The notes: generated by a model from the letters alone, not told the origin. Counted from the first letter of the stretch, positions 53,075 through 61,940 are shown. The stretch is 64,000 nt of DNA from Streptomyces alfalfae (GCF_004127445.1 NZ_QEXM01000037.1:62001-126000), one strand, 5' to 3'. Numbers and translations are program-made.

Positions 53075-54457
53075 TCAGACCGGGAGCAGCCGGGCGATCA
53101 GCGAGCTGAGCCGGCGTGCGGTGCGGCACTCGTGCATCTCGGCCAGTTCGGCGTACGCGTGCGCCGCCGAGTCCCCGGTCGACCACTGCGAGCGCGGCTC
53201 GGGGTTGAGCCAGTACACCCGGCGGGCCCGCTCGGTGACGCGCCGCAGCGCCGGGAGGTTGGGGTCGCTCATGTTCGTCCGGGCGTCACCGAGCACGAAG
53301 ACCGTGGAGCGCGGGCCGACCGCGTCGAGATACCGCTCGGCGAACTCACCCAGCGCGGTGCCGTAGTCGCTGCTGCCGTGCCGGCCCGTGACCGCGGCCT
53401 CGCGGGCGATGCGGGCGGCGAGGGCCGCCGGGTCCGCCGTCCCGTGCCCGAGCAGCCCGGTCACCTCGTCGACACGGTTGACGAACGCGAACACGCGCAC
53501 CTTGCTGAACTGGTCGTGCAGCGCCTGCACCAGCAGCATCGTGAAGTTCGCGAAGCCGGCCACCGAACCGGACACGTCGCAGAGCAGCACCAGCTCCGGG
53601 CGGCCGGGACGGCGGCGGCGCAGCACGGGCCGCATCGGCACCCCACCGGTGGACAGGGAGCCGCGCAACGTCCTGCGCAGGTCGATGGAGCCGTGCGCGG
53701 CCCGTCTGCGGCGGGCGGCCAGACGGGCGGCGAGCTTGCGGGCCAACGGGTGCACGGTCCTGCGCAGCTCCTCCAGCTGGGCGCGGCCCGCCACCAGGAA
53801 GTCGATCCGGTCGGCGGTGGTCACCACGGCGCGGCGGGCGATCTCCTCGGGGCCGCGCCGCTCGGCGACCCGGCGGCGCGCCTCCGCGCCGACCCGCTCG
53901 CGGAAGCCCTCGATGCGGCGCCGGATCTCGTCGGCCTCCAGACGGTCCGTGAACGCGGCGTCCTCACCGGATTCCGCGCGCAGGGCGGCGAGCACGCGCG
54001 CGAGGAGCGTCTCGGGCCGCAGCCGGTCCAGGGTCTGGTACGAGGACCAGCCGTCGGAGCCCCCCTGCCCCGAGCCGTACCCGCCGAAGCCGTCGACGGC
54101 CTCGGCCGCCAACCGGTCCAGGAGCGCTCGGTCATCGGCCGCCAGCGCGGCGACCAGGCGCTCGCGCAGCGCCTCGCGGTCCGGCGGGGCGCCCCGGTCC
54201 GCCTCGCCGCCGGGAGCGCCGATGGCCGACGGGAAGTACAGGTCGAAGACGGGGTCGAAGACCGCCCGCTGGCCCTGCTGGTGCAGCAGGGCGGCGGCCA
54301 GGCCCTCCCTGACCCGCTCCCGGTCGTCCAGGCCGAGTGCCCGCAGCGCCTCCGCGGCGTCGACGGTCTCCCCGGGGCCGAAGCGCAGACCGTGCGAACG
54401 CAGCGCCGCCACCAGGCCGGTGAGACGCCCGGGAAGACCGCCTTCCCCGGTGGTCAC
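53075..54457 (-). CDS. VWA domain protein (CoxE-like)
   Basis: A 460-residue protein with a C-terminal von Willebrand type A domain and an intact MIDAS motif LLCDVSGSVAGF (DxSxS). The N-terminal half is helical and charged, with many arginines. It is coupled to the upstream MoxR gene by an ATGA overlap. Pairs of this form are CoxD/CoxE-type assembly factors for molybdenum hydroxylases or other metalloenzymes, where the AAA protein remodels the VWA-bound client. A molybdenum hydroxylase is encoded about 9 kb away. Confidence 0.85.
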   Translation of the reverse strand: MTTGEGGLPGRLTGLVAALRSHGLRFGPGETVDAAEALRALGLDDRERVREGLAAALLHQQGQRAVFDPVFDLYFPSAIGAPGGEADRGAPPDREALRERLVAALAADDRALLDRLAAEAVDGFGGYGSGQGGSDGWSSYQTLDRLRPETLLARVLAALRAESGEDAAFTDRLEADEIRRRIEGFRERVGAEARRRVAERRGPEEIARRAVVTTADRIDFLVAGRAQLEELRRTVHPLARKLAARLAARRRRAAHGSIDLRRTLRGSLSTGGVPMRPVLRRRRPGRPELVLLCDVSGSVAGFANFTMLLVQALHDQFSKVRVFAFVNRVDEVTGLLGHGTADPAALAARIAREAAVTGRHGSSDYGTALGEFAERYLDAVGPRSTVFVLGDARTNMSDPNLPALRRVTERARRVYWLNPEPRSQWSTGDSAAHAYAELAEMHECRTARRLSSLIARLLPV

Positions 54458-55338
54458 ACGGTGTCCAGGTCCAGCTTTGCGGTCGCCTTCAGCACGTCGT
54501 CCTGGTGCTTGAGGACGACGCCGAGGCTGTCGCGCACGACGCCCTCGTCCAGGGTGTCCGCGCCGAGGGCGAGCAGCGTGCGCGCCCAGTCGATGGTCTC
54601 CGCGACCGAGGGCGTTTTGCGCAGGTCCATCGCGCGCAGCGCCCCCACCACCCGCACCACCGACGCGGCGAGCGCCTCGTCCAGGCCGGGCACCTTCATC
54701 CGGACGATGCGGCGCTCCAGCTCCTCGTCGGGGAAGCCGATGTGCAGGAACAGGCAGCGGCGGCGCAGCGCCTCGGACAGCTCACGGCCGGCGTTGGAGG
54801 TGAGGACCACGAACGGGCGGCGCTCCGCGCCGATCGTGCCCAGCTCGGGCACCGTCACCTGGAAGTCGCTGAGCACTTCGAGGAGCAGGCCCTCGACCTC
54901 GACGTCCGCCTTGTCCGTCTCGTCGATCAGCAGCACCTTCGGCTCGTCGCCGCGGATCGCGGTGAGCAGCGGGCGCGCGAGCAGGAACTCCTCGGTGAAG
55001 ATGTCGGTGCGCGTCTCGTCCCACGACTCGTCGCGCCCCGCGGTGATGCGGAGCAACTGCTTGGCGTGGTTCCACTCGTAGAGCGCGCGGGACTCGTCGA
55101 CGCCCTCGTAGCACTGGAGTCTGACCAGGCGGGCGCCCGCGACCTCGGCGACGGCCTTCGCCAGCTCCGTCTTGCCGACGCCCGCCGGGCCCTCCACGAG
55201 CAGCGGCTTGCCGAGCCGGTCGGCGAGGAAGACGGTGGTGGCGACCGCGGGGGAGGCGAGATACCCGGTGCCGGCGAGGCGGGCCGCGACGTCGTCGACC
55301 GACGTGAAGTATCCGGTCGCCGGGGGCTCGGACGTCAT
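54454..55338 (-). CDS. MoxR-type AAA ATPase (CoxD-like)
   Basis: A 294-residue AAA ATPase. Walker A GPAGVGKTEL, Walker B LLIDETDKAD, sensor 1 VVLTSNAGRELSEALRRRC with arginine finger region, and the sensor 2 part of the lid are visible. MoxR-class proteins act as chaperones for metalloenzyme maturation with a VWA partner, here the overlapping downstream gene. Start is the ATG at 55338. Confidence 0.9.
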   Translation of the reverse strand: MTSEPPATGYFTSVDDVAARLAGTGYLASPAVATTVFLADRLGKPLLVEGPAGVGKTELAKAVAEVAGARLVRLQCYEGVDESRALYEWNHAKQLLRITAGRDESWDETRTDIFTEEFLLARPLLTAIRGDEPKVLLIDETDKADVEVEGLLLEVLSDFQVTVPELGTIGAERRPFVVLTSNAGRELSEALRRRCLFLHIGFPDEELERRIVRMKVPGLDEALAASVVRVVGALRAMDLRKTPSVAETIDWARTLLALGADTLDEGVVRDSLGVVLKHQDDVLKATAKLDLDTV

Positions 55339-55418
55339 GGCGGGGCTCCAAACGGGGGTCAGGAGGCGGTGGGTGTCAGGATAGGGCGGCGACGATCCAA
55401 CGAGACACCGGGGCGAAC

Positions 55419-56480
55419 ATGGCGGGGCACGGCATACCGGACGACTACCTCGACGGCTATGCCGACATCCTCGCCGCGGCCTCCCGCACGGGCCGCAGGC
55501 TGACCCGCGAGGAGCTGGAGTCGCGGCGAGCCCTGGGGGAGCGGGCGGCCGACGCGGGGCACGGCCTGCGCGCCCTGGTGGGCGCCCATCTGGCGGCGAC
55601 CCGCGACCACTGGCCGCACGGGCGGCCGGACGCCGCCGACAGCGTCCTCGCCGCGGCGGAGCAGGCGGTCGACGCCCTCGCCGAGGGCTACGAACGCGCC
55701 CAGCGCCTGGCGGTGCGCCAAGAGGAGGCGGCGCGGCGGGAGTTCATCGACGACCTGCTGTACGGGCGCAGCGACCTCGGCCTGCTCGCCGAGCGCGCGG
55801 AACGCTTCGGCCTGCGTCTGTCCTACGAACACGCGGTCGCCGTCGCGCAGGACCGGCACGGCTACGAGGAAGGCCACGCCGTCCCCCGCGAGGTGGAGCG
55901 TGCCCTGATCGGCAGGTTCGGCGACCGGAGCATCCTGCTCACCACCAAGGACGGCCGCCTGGTCTGCGTCGCGCCGGGCGACCAGGCCGAGGTGCTCACC
56001 TTCTTCGCCAAGCAGGCCTACGCCGCCACCGACGACTGCCGCGTCGCCATCGGCCGCCCTCGGCCGGGCCCCGGGGGAGTCGTCCAGTCCTACGAGGAGG
56101 CGCTGGGCGCGCTGGACCTCGCGGAGCGGCTGGAACTCGACGCCCCCGTGCTGCGCGCCGCGGACCTGCTCGTCTACCCCGTGCTCACCCGCGACCGGCA
56201 GGCCATGGCCGAGCTGGTGCTGCACACGCTGGGTCCGCTGCGGGAGGCCCGCGGCGGGGCCGGGCCGCTCCTGGACACGCTCACCGCGTACTTCGACTCG
56301 GGCTGTGTCGCCGCGGAGACGGCCCGCGCCCTGGCCCTGAGCGTGCGCGCGCTGACCTACCGCCTGGAGCGCATCCACAAGCTCACGGGCGCCAACCCGG
56401 CCGATCCCGTGCACCGTTACACGCTGCAGACGGCGGTCATCGGGGCGCGCCTGCTCGACTGGCCCGACACGCAGTTCTAG
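55419..56480 (+). CDS. PucR family transcriptional regulator
   Basis: A 353-residue PucR/CdaR-type regulator. An N-terminal helical region and a GGDEF-like central region (about 120-260, with LAVAQDRHGYEEG and CRVAIGRPRPGPGGVVQSYEEAL) precede the C-terminal helix-turn-helix (LDTLTAYFDSGCVAAETARALALSVRALTYRLERI). PucR proteins often control purine or amino acid catabolism. It is divergent from the moxR gene; purine-type catabolism would fit a molybdenum hydroxylase, but the link is not shown. Confidence 0.87.
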   Translation: MAGHGIPDDYLDGYADILAAASRTGRRLTREELESRRALGERAADAGHGLRALVGAHLAATRDHWPHGRPDAADSVLAAAEQAVDALAEGYERAQRLAVRQEEAARREFIDDLLYGRSDLGLLAERAERFGLRLSYEHAVAVAQDRHGYEEGHAVPREVERALIGRFGDRSILLTTKDGRLVCVAPGDQAEVLTFFAKQAYAATDDCRVAIGRPRPGPGGVVQSYEEALGALDLAERLELDAPVLRAADLLVYPVLTRDRQAMAELVLHTLGPLREARGGAGPLLDTLTAYFDSGCVAAETARALALSVRALTYRLERIHKLTGANPADPVHRYTLQTAVIGARLLDWPDTQF

Positions 56481-56493
56481 CGGCCGGGTCGCC

Positions 56494-56904
56494 CTAGCGG
56501 CCGAGGCGCGGGATCTCGATGGCCGGGCAGCGGTCCATGACCATGTCCAGGCCGGCCGCGCGCGTACGCGCGTACGCCGCCTCGTCGATCACGCCGAGCT
56601 GGAACCAGACGGCCGCGGCGCCGGCCGCCACCGCCTCGTCGGCGACCTGGCCCGCCAGGGCACTGTTGACGAAGACGTCGACCACGTCGACCTGGAACGG
56701 CACGGCGGCCAGGGACGGATACCCCTGCTCGCCGTGGACCGTGGGGGACTTGGGGTGGATCGGCACGACGCGCTTGCCGAAGCGCCGCAGGACGTCCGCG
56801 ACGCCGTACGCCGCGCGCTCGCGGTTCTCGGACAGGCCCACGACCGCCCAGGTGTCCCCGTGCTCCGTCAGGATCCTGTGTACCGTCTCCTGGTCGCCGT
56901 ACAT
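56494..56904 (-). CDS. CoA-binding domain protein (YccU family)
   Basis: A 136-residue Rossmann-fold CoA-binding protein. The pattern WAVVGLSENRERAAYGVADVL then VVPIHPKSPTVHGEQGYPSL is characteristic, with FVNSALAGQVADEAVAAGA and WFQLGVIDEAAYARTRAAGL following. CoA binding is known for the family while the function is unclear. It lies 52 bases downstream of terD on the same strand. Confidence 0.9.
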   Translation of the reverse strand: MYGDQETVHRILTEHGDTWAVVGLSENRERAAYGVADVLRRFGKRVVPIHPKSPTVHGEQGYPSLAAVPFQVDVVDVFVNSALAGQVADEAVAAGAAAVWFQLGVIDEAAYARTRAAGLDMVMDRCPAIEIPRLGR

Positions 56905-56956
56905 GCCCTGCCTCCTCGGTGAAGTGCGGCCGGCCGGCCGCGGGGCCGCCCGCCGG

Positions 56957-57532
56957 TCAGACGTTCACGCCGAAGTCCGACGCGATGCCGCGCAGCCCGC
57001 TGGCATAACCCTGGCCGACCGCGCGGAATTTCCACTCCGCACCGTGCCGGTAGAGCTCGCCGAAGACCATGGCGGTCTCCGTCGAGGCGTCCTCGGAGAG
57101 GTCGTAGCGCGCGATCTCGGCGTTGTCCGCCTGGTTCACCACGCGGATGAAGGCGTTGCGGACCTGGCCGAAGCTCTGGCCGCGGTTCTCGGCGTCGTGG
57201 ATGGAGACCGGGAAGACGATCTTGTCGATGTCGGCGGGCACCTGCGCGAGGTTCACCTTCACCGCCTCGTCGTCGCCCTCGCCCTCGCCGGTGAGGTTGT
57301 CGCCGGTGTGCTCGACCGAGCCGTCCGGGCTCGTCAGGTTGTTGTAGAAGATGAAGTGCTGGTCCGAGAGGACCTTGCCCGACGCGTCGCAGAGCAGCGC
57401 GCTGGCGTCCAGGTCGTAGTCGGTGCCGGTCGTGGTGCGCACGTCCCAGCCCAGACCGACCAGTACGGCGGTGAGGCCGGGGGCCTCCTTGCTGAGCGAG
57501 ACGTTGCCGCCCTTGGCCAGGGAAACTCCCAT
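56957..57532 (-). CDS. terD: TerD family calcium-binding stress protein
   Basis: A 191-residue TerD protein. It begins MGVSLAKGGNVSLSKEAPGL and has the family core with acidic calcium-binding loops (GWDVRTTTGTDYDLDASALL, SPDGSVEHTGDNLTGEGEGD) and the FVFPVSIHDAENRGQSFGQV region. TerD-like proteins are linked to tellurite resistance, phage inhibition and stress responses, and are numerous in Streptomyces. A dyad operator (57594-57609) shared with the blaI gene lies upstream. Confidence 0.95.
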   Translation of the reverse strand: MGVSLAKGGNVSLSKEAPGLTAVLVGLGWDVRTTTGTDYDLDASALLCDASGKVLSDQHFIFYNNLTSPDGSVEHTGDNLTGEGEGDDEAVKVNLAQVPADIDKIVFPVSIHDAENRGQSFGQVRNAFIRVVNQADNAEIARYDLSEDASTETAMVFGELYRHGAEWKFRAVGQGYASGLRGIASDFGVNV

Positions 57533-57593
57533 GATGTCCTCCTGAGATAGGGGTACTGAAGACAGGGGTGCCGAATGAACCGGTCCAGTAAAA

Positions 57594-57609
57594 TCTACAG
57601 GACTGTAGA
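57594..57609. promoter_or_regulatory. Dyad operator TCTACAG-GA-CTGTAGA
   Basis: Perfect seven-base arms with a two-base spacer in the terD/blaI divergent region. The TACA...TGTA half-sites are those expected for BlaI/MecI-type repressors. The same dyad, longer, occurs at 59650-59669. Confidence 0.85.
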
Positions 57610-57684
57610 AGTCGGTTGTCCGATGGCGGCCCGTTACGATGTGGCGCTCCCCGCGGAGCGTGACGAGGCTGGAGGGAGCCGGGC

Positions 57685-58095
57685 ATGAAGCATCACGACG
57701 ACGAGCACGAAGAGGGGCAGCCCCGGCTGCGCCGCCGCGCGCAGGGCGAACTGGAGCAGCAGGTGCTCGCCGCGCTGCGCGCCGCGCCCGGGCCGGTCAG
57801 CGCCGCCTGGGTGCAGGAGCGGATAGGCGGTGACCTCGCCTATACGACGGTGATGACCATCCTGACCCGCCTGCTCGCCAAGGACGTGGTGACCCGGGAG
57901 CGCGCGGGCCGCTCCTTCGCCTGGTCCTCCGCCTCCGACGAGGCCGGACTCGCCGCCTTCCGCATGCGCAAGGTGCTCGACGGCGAGAGCGACCGCGAGG
58001 CGGTCCTCGCCAGCTTCGTCACCACGCTGACGCCCGACGACGAGCAGCTCCTGCGCGACCTGCTCGGCCGGGCGGACGCCGAAGCGGACGACTGA
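57685..58095 (+). CDS. BlaI/MecI/CopY family transcriptional repressor
   Basis: A 136-residue winged-helix repressor starting at the ATG at 57685 (GGAGGGAG site). The helix-turn-helix is visible as QVLAALRAAPGPVSAAWVQERIGGDLAYTTVMTILTRLLAK, broken in pieces for length, followed by the dimerisation part FRMRKVLDGESDREAVLASFV. BlaI-type repressors are inactivated by proteolysis when a membrane peptidase senses a signal. The next gene, 22 bases away, is an M56-like membrane peptidase, matching that arrangement. Confidence 0.92.
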   Translation: MKHHDDEHEEGQPRLRRRAQGELEQQVLAALRAAPGPVSAAWVQERIGGDLAYTTVMTILTRLLAKDVVTRERAGRSFAWSSASDEAGLAAFRMRKVLDGESDREAVLASFVTTLTPDDEQLLRDLLGRADAEADD

Positions 58096-58117
58096 CGCCC
58101 GAAAGGGGTTTTCTTCG

Positions 58118-59050
58118 ATGGGCGTCTTCGTCTTCCTGCCGCTGGTGCTGCCGCTGACCGCGTGGCCGGTCGCCCGCCTCGCCGAGCAGCATCTGCACCC
58201 GCGCGCCGCCACGCGCGTGCTCACCGCCGTCGCCGGTGTCATGGCCGTGTGCAGCACGCTCTGCCTGGCGCTGCTCATGGTCGTCGGCACCGCCCAGCTC
58301 CCCGGCAACCCGCTGCCGGACGGCTGGTCCGACCCCGAGGTGCGGGCCGCCGTCCCCTACGACGAGATCGCCGGGCGGGCGGCCATCCCCGCCCTGCTCG
58401 CCGTCTGCGCGGCGTGCGCCCGCCTGCTGTGGCGGCACGCGCGCGTACGCCGACGGGCGCACCGGGCCCTGACGGGGCTGCGCGGCACCTCCGTCGCCGT
58501 GCTCGCCGACGAGGCGTCGTACGCCTACGCCCTGCCCTCGCGCGACGGCGGCCGCGTCGTCGTCACCAGCGGCATGCTGGCCGAGCTCACGGCGCCCGAG
58601 CGGCGCGCGCTCTTCGCCCATGAGCGGGCCCATCTGACCGCGCGGCACCACCGGCACCTGCTCATCACGCAGCTCGCGGCCCGCGCCAACCCCTTCCTGC
58701 GGCCGCTGCGCACCTCCGTCGCCTTCACCGCCGAGCGGTGGGCCGACGAGAGCGCGGCCCGCGCCGTCAGGGACCGGCGGACCGTGGCCCGTGCGATCGG
58801 CAAGGCCGCCCTGGTCTCCCGGGGCGTGCCCGCGCCGACCCTCGCGGGGCTCGCGGCGCCGGGGCCGGTGCCGCGCCGCGTCGCCGCGCTGCTCGCCCCG
58901 GCGCCCGCCGCCCGCATCCGCCCCTCGGTCTTCACCTCGATGGGGCTCGCGCTGTGGTGCGCGGCCTTCGGCACCGCCGTGTCCGCGATGTCCTCGGCGA
59001 ACTCCGCGGTCACGATGGTCCTCATCCTGCGGGCGGCCACGCCGCTCTAG
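58118..59050 (+). CDS. M56/M48-like membrane metallopeptidase
   Basis: A 310-residue membrane protein. Hydrophobic segments lie at about 2-18, 33-56, 87-106 and near the C-terminus. The zinc motif HERAH at about 168-172 (FAHERAHL) and a downstream ligand glutamate in AERWADESAARAV define the gluzincin active site. It resembles the protease domain of BlaR1/MecR1 but without a penicillin-binding sensor. It is placed directly after the BlaI repressor, so it probably destroys the repressor when induced by an unknown signal. It is convergent with terB. Confidence 0.88.
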   Translation: MGVFVFLPLVLPLTAWPVARLAEQHLHPRAATRVLTAVAGVMAVCSTLCLALLMVVGTAQLPGNPLPDGWSDPEVRAAVPYDEIAGRAAIPALLAVCAACARLLWRHARVRRRAHRALTGLRGTSVAVLADEASYAYALPSRDGGRVVVTSGMLAELTAPERRALFAHERAHLTARHHRHLLITQLAARANPFLRPLRTSVAFTAERWADESAARAVRDRRTVARAIGKAALVSRGVPAPTLAGLAAPGPVPRRVAALLAPAPAARIRPSVFTSMGLALWCAAFGTAVSAMSSANSAVTMVLILRAATPL

Positions 59051-59110
59051 GCGCCCCTCGGGGCCTGCGGCGTGACACGGGCCCTGAAAGCGCCGCGGCC
59101 GTCCCCCCGG

Positions 59111-59566
59111 CTACAGGTCGAACTCGTGCGGCGGCAGGTCGAGCGTGAAGCACGCCTCGCGCACGACGGCCTGCTCGTCCTTGTCGAAGTCGCCGTCGGC
59201 GCCGCCGATGATGATGCCGATCTGGACGACCGCGCGGGCCTCCGCGGGCTTCTTCTTCGCCTTGGCTACCTCCTGCATGACGCTCACCTTGCCGAACGCG
59301 AAGTCGGCGGTGAGCTGGTCCACGTACCCCTCGAAGCGGCGGCGGAGGTCGTCGGCGGGGAAGTTCTGCAGGACTTCGTTCGTCCCGATGAGCTGGGCGA
59401 CGCGTCGGCGCTCCGAGGGGTCGACGCTGCCGTCGGCGGCGGCCACCAGGGCGCACATGGCCATGCTGGCGTCGCGGAACGCGCCGCTCTTCAGGTCATT
59501 CTTCTTCGCCATCAGCTGGGTCTGCATCGTCGACGCGGATTCCTTGAGGCGATCCCACAGGGCCAT
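59111..59566 (-). CDS. terB: TerB family tellurite resistance protein
   Basis: A 151-residue TerB-like protein starting at MALWDRLKESASTMQ (59566, GGAG site six bases before); an ATG at 59578 is less likely. The family pattern includes MAMCALVAAADGSVDPSERRR and the acidic repeat IIGGADGDFDKDEQAVVREA. Function is linked to metal/tellurite stress, with calcium-binding acidic loops suspected. The BlaI-type dyad operator lies between this gene and the divergent TenA-like gene. Confidence 0.92.
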   Translation of the reverse strand: MALWDRLKESASTMQTQLMAKKNDLKSGAFRDASMAMCALVAAADGSVDPSERRRVAQLIGTNEVLQNFPADDLRRRFEGYVDQLTADFAFGKVSVMQEVAKAKKKPAEARAVVQIGIIIGGADGDFDKDEQAVVREACFTLDLPPHEFDL

Positions 59567-59649
59567 GGAGAACTCCATAAACTATCGGTGTGTCAGGGGT
59601 GCTGGCGCGGTCCACGGCCCACGCGGTGCGGGGCCGGTGATCACGGCAA

Positions 59650-59669
59650 TTTCTACAGCACTGTAGAAA
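59650..59669. promoter_or_regulatory. Dyad operator TTTCTACAG-CA-CTGTAGAAA
   Basis: Perfect nine-base arms with a two-base spacer between terB and the TenA-like gene. The core is identical to the blaI/terD operator (57594-57609), predicting the same BlaI-type repressor at both regions. Confidence 0.85.
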
Positions 59670-59715
59670 CTAGCAGTCGAACCGAGAAGTTCCCGCCCAG
59701 CGGAAGGTGCGCGCG

Positions 59716-60399
59716 ATGACGCCGACGGCACAAGAGCTCATGCGGGCCACGGCCGCCCGCCTCGCCCTCGACCCAGGAACGAATCCACTCGTCCCCCGCG
59801 TCGCCGACGGCACGGCGGCGCCGCGCACACTCGCCGTGCTCGCCCTCGAGCAGTGGCACGTCATCCCCGCCGACCGGCGCTCCTTCCAGCACCTCGCCGA
59901 GCGCGCGGCCAAGAGCAAGGACCCGGAGTCCGCCGCCTTCTTCCAGACCCTCGCGGACGGCGAGTCCCTCGCGGAGCAGCGGCTCGTCCCGCTGCTCGAC
60001 GTCCTCGGCGTCACCGCCGCCGAGAGCGCGACCTACGAACCGCGGGCCGGCTGCCAGGCCTACCCCGCGTACGCGGCCTGGCTCGCGCTGAACGCCGAAC
60101 CGGCCGACGCCGTCATCGCCCTCACCGCCAACTTCGCGTCCTGGGGAGCGTGCTGCGCGGTGATCTCCCGCGCGCTGCGCGAACGCTACGGCCTCGCGGA
60201 CGAGGCCCGCGGCTTCTTCGACCTGTTCGCCGAGCCCGCCCCCGAGCTGGACCGGCAGGCGCTCGCCGCCGTACAGGCCGGCCTCGACCGCCGGCGCGTC
60301 ACGGCGGCGCACCTGCGCTACGGACGCCTCGTGCAGGCTTACGAAGAGATGTTCTGGGCGACGCTCGCGAGCGGCGACGAGGCGGTGCGGGGCCATTGA
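59716..60399 (+). CDS. TenA/THI-4-like family protein
   Basis: A 227-residue helical protein of the TenA/heme-oxygenase-like fold. Start ATG at 59716 follows GGAAGG. The pieces LALEQWHVIPADRRSF, FASWGACCAVISRALRERYGL and YEEMFWATL fit the family; the cysteine and final glutamate sit where TenA thiaminases have active-site residues, but the usual aspartate is replaced in the EQWH segment. That ExxH segment also fits heme-oxygenase-like di-iron oxidases, so the chemistry is uncertain. An APC permease and an amidohydrolase follow, with four-base translational overlap to the permease. Confidence 0.8.
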   Translation: MTPTAQELMRATAARLALDPGTNPLVPRVADGTAAPRTLAVLALEQWHVIPADRRSFQHLAERAAKSKDPESAAFFQTLADGESLAEQRLVPLLDVLGVTAAESATYEPRAGCQAYPAYAAWLALNAEPADAVIALTANFASWGACCAVISRALRERYGLADEARGFFDLFAEPAPELDRQALAAVQAGLDRRRVTAAHLRYGRLVQAYEEMFWATLASGDEAVRGH

Positions 60400-61871
60400 G
60401 CGACGCCCGCCCGGCCACCCCCGCGACCCGCCCCGGCCGCGGCGCGGGCCCCGGCCTCAGCGACGGCGCCGTCGGCACCGGTGACCTGGTCTTCTTCGTC
60501 GTGGCGGCCGCCGCGCCCCTGACCGTCATGGCAGGGGTGGCTCCCCTGGCCATCGCGATGGCGGGCAGCGCGGCGCCCCTCGGCTATCTGCTCTCCGGGC
60601 TGCTCCTCGTCGTCTTCGCCGCCGGGTTCACGGCGATGAGCCGCTTCGTGCGCGACGCGGGAGCCTTCTCCGCGTACATCGGCCGGGGCCTCGGACGGGT
60701 GACGGGAGCGGGCTCCGCCTACGTGGCGCTCTTCTCGTACAACGCCATCGAGGTCGGGCTGCTCGCCGCCTTCGGATGGTTCACCGAGTCCGGCTTCGGG
60801 GACCTCACCGGCGTGTCTGTGCCCTGGTGGGTGTGGGCGTCCGCCGGGCTCGTCGCCATCGGCGTGCTCGGCTACCTCAAGGTGACCCTCAGCGCCAAGG
60901 TCCTCGGCGTCGCACTGGTCCTCGAAGTCCTGGTCCTGCTCGTCTTCGAAGCGGGCGTCCTCGCCCACGGCGGCGGCCCGCGGGGCATCGAGCTGACGGC
61001 GCTCTCGCCGGCGCACCTCGGCGACTCCGGCGTCGGCGGCATGCTCGTCCTCGCGATCGGCGCCTTCATCGGGTTCGAGGCGACGGCGATCTACGCCGAG
61101 GAGGCACGCCGCCCGGAGCGGACCGTCCCCCGCGCGACCTGCGTCGCCGTGGCCTTCCTCGCCCTCTTCTACACCTTCACCGTCTGGATGATCATCAGCG
61201 CGTACGGAGCCGACCGCGCCCAGCGGGTCGCGAACGGCGACGGCGGCGCCGACATGGTCTTCGCGGCCACCGAACGCCTCGCCGGGGCCTGGACCGCCGA
61301 CGCCATGCACGTGCTGATCATCACCAGCGCCTTCGCGGCCACCCTCGCCTTCCACAACGGCGCCGCCCGCTACTTCTACGCCCTCGGCAGGGAGGGCCTG
61401 CTCCCGGCCCGACTCGGCGCCGTCTCCGCGCGCACGCGGGCCCCGGCCGCCGCCGTGGCCCTGCAGTCGCTGCTCGCCCTGGCCGTGCTCGTCGTGACGG
61501 CGCTCGCCGGGGCCGACCCCTACACCGTCACGTTCCTGTGGAGCAGCGGCTCCGGCATCCTCGGCGTGATGCTCATGCAGGCGCTGGCCGCCCTCGCGGT
61601 GTACGGCTTCTTCCGCCGCGACCGGCGGGCGATGCCGGCCTGGCGGGTGGTCGCCGCGCCCCTCGTGGCCTGCGCGGGGCTCACGGTGATGAGCGTCCTG
61701 GTCTGCGCCGACCTCGATCTGCTCACCGGCGCCTCCCGCGCGGTGAACGCCGCCCTGATCGCACCGCTGCCGGTCCTCTTCGCGACGGGGGCGATCGTCG
61801 CCCTGCGGAGGGAACAGCGCGACCCGGCCGCGTACGAGCGTCTGACCTCGGTGGACGCCGAGCGAGGCTGA
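60396..61871 (+). CDS. APC family permease
   Basis: A 491-residue amino acid-polyamine-organocation transporter with about twelve hydrophobic segments. The start is a TTG at 60396, overlapping the TenA-like gene's stop (TTGA), because no ATG or GTG fits. The consensus segment VFFVVAAAAPLTVMAGVAP and the family IGFEATAIYAEEARRPERTVPRA are clear. It imports or exports an amino acid-like substrate across the cytoplasmic membrane. The following gene encodes an amidohydrolase, 69 bases away. Confidence 0.92.
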   Translation: MSDARPATPATRPGRGAGPGLSDGAVGTGDLVFFVVAAAAPLTVMAGVAPLAIAMAGSAAPLGYLLSGLLLVVFAAGFTAMSRFVRDAGAFSAYIGRGLGRVTGAGSAYVALFSYNAIEVGLLAAFGWFTESGFGDLTGVSVPWWVWASAGLVAIGVLGYLKVTLSAKVLGVALVLEVLVLLVFEAGVLAHGGGPRGIELTALSPAHLGDSGVGGMLVLAIGAFIGFEATAIYAEEARRPERTVPRATCVAVAFLALFYTFTVWMIISAYGADRAQRVANGDGGADMVFAATERLAGAWTADAMHVLIITSAFAATLAFHNGAARYFYALGREGLLPARLGAVSARTRAPAAAVALQSLLALAVLVVTALAGADPYTVTFLWSSGSGILGVMLMQALAALAVYGFFRRDRRAMPAWRVVAAPLVACAGLTVMSVLVCADLDLLTGASRAVNAALIAPLPVLFATGAIVALRREQRDPAAYERLTSVDAERG

Positions 61872-61940
61872 TGCCCTCACCCACCGCACCCGCATCGCGC
61901 ACCCCTGCCCCACCCGTGAGCGCAAGGAGGAACCGACGGC

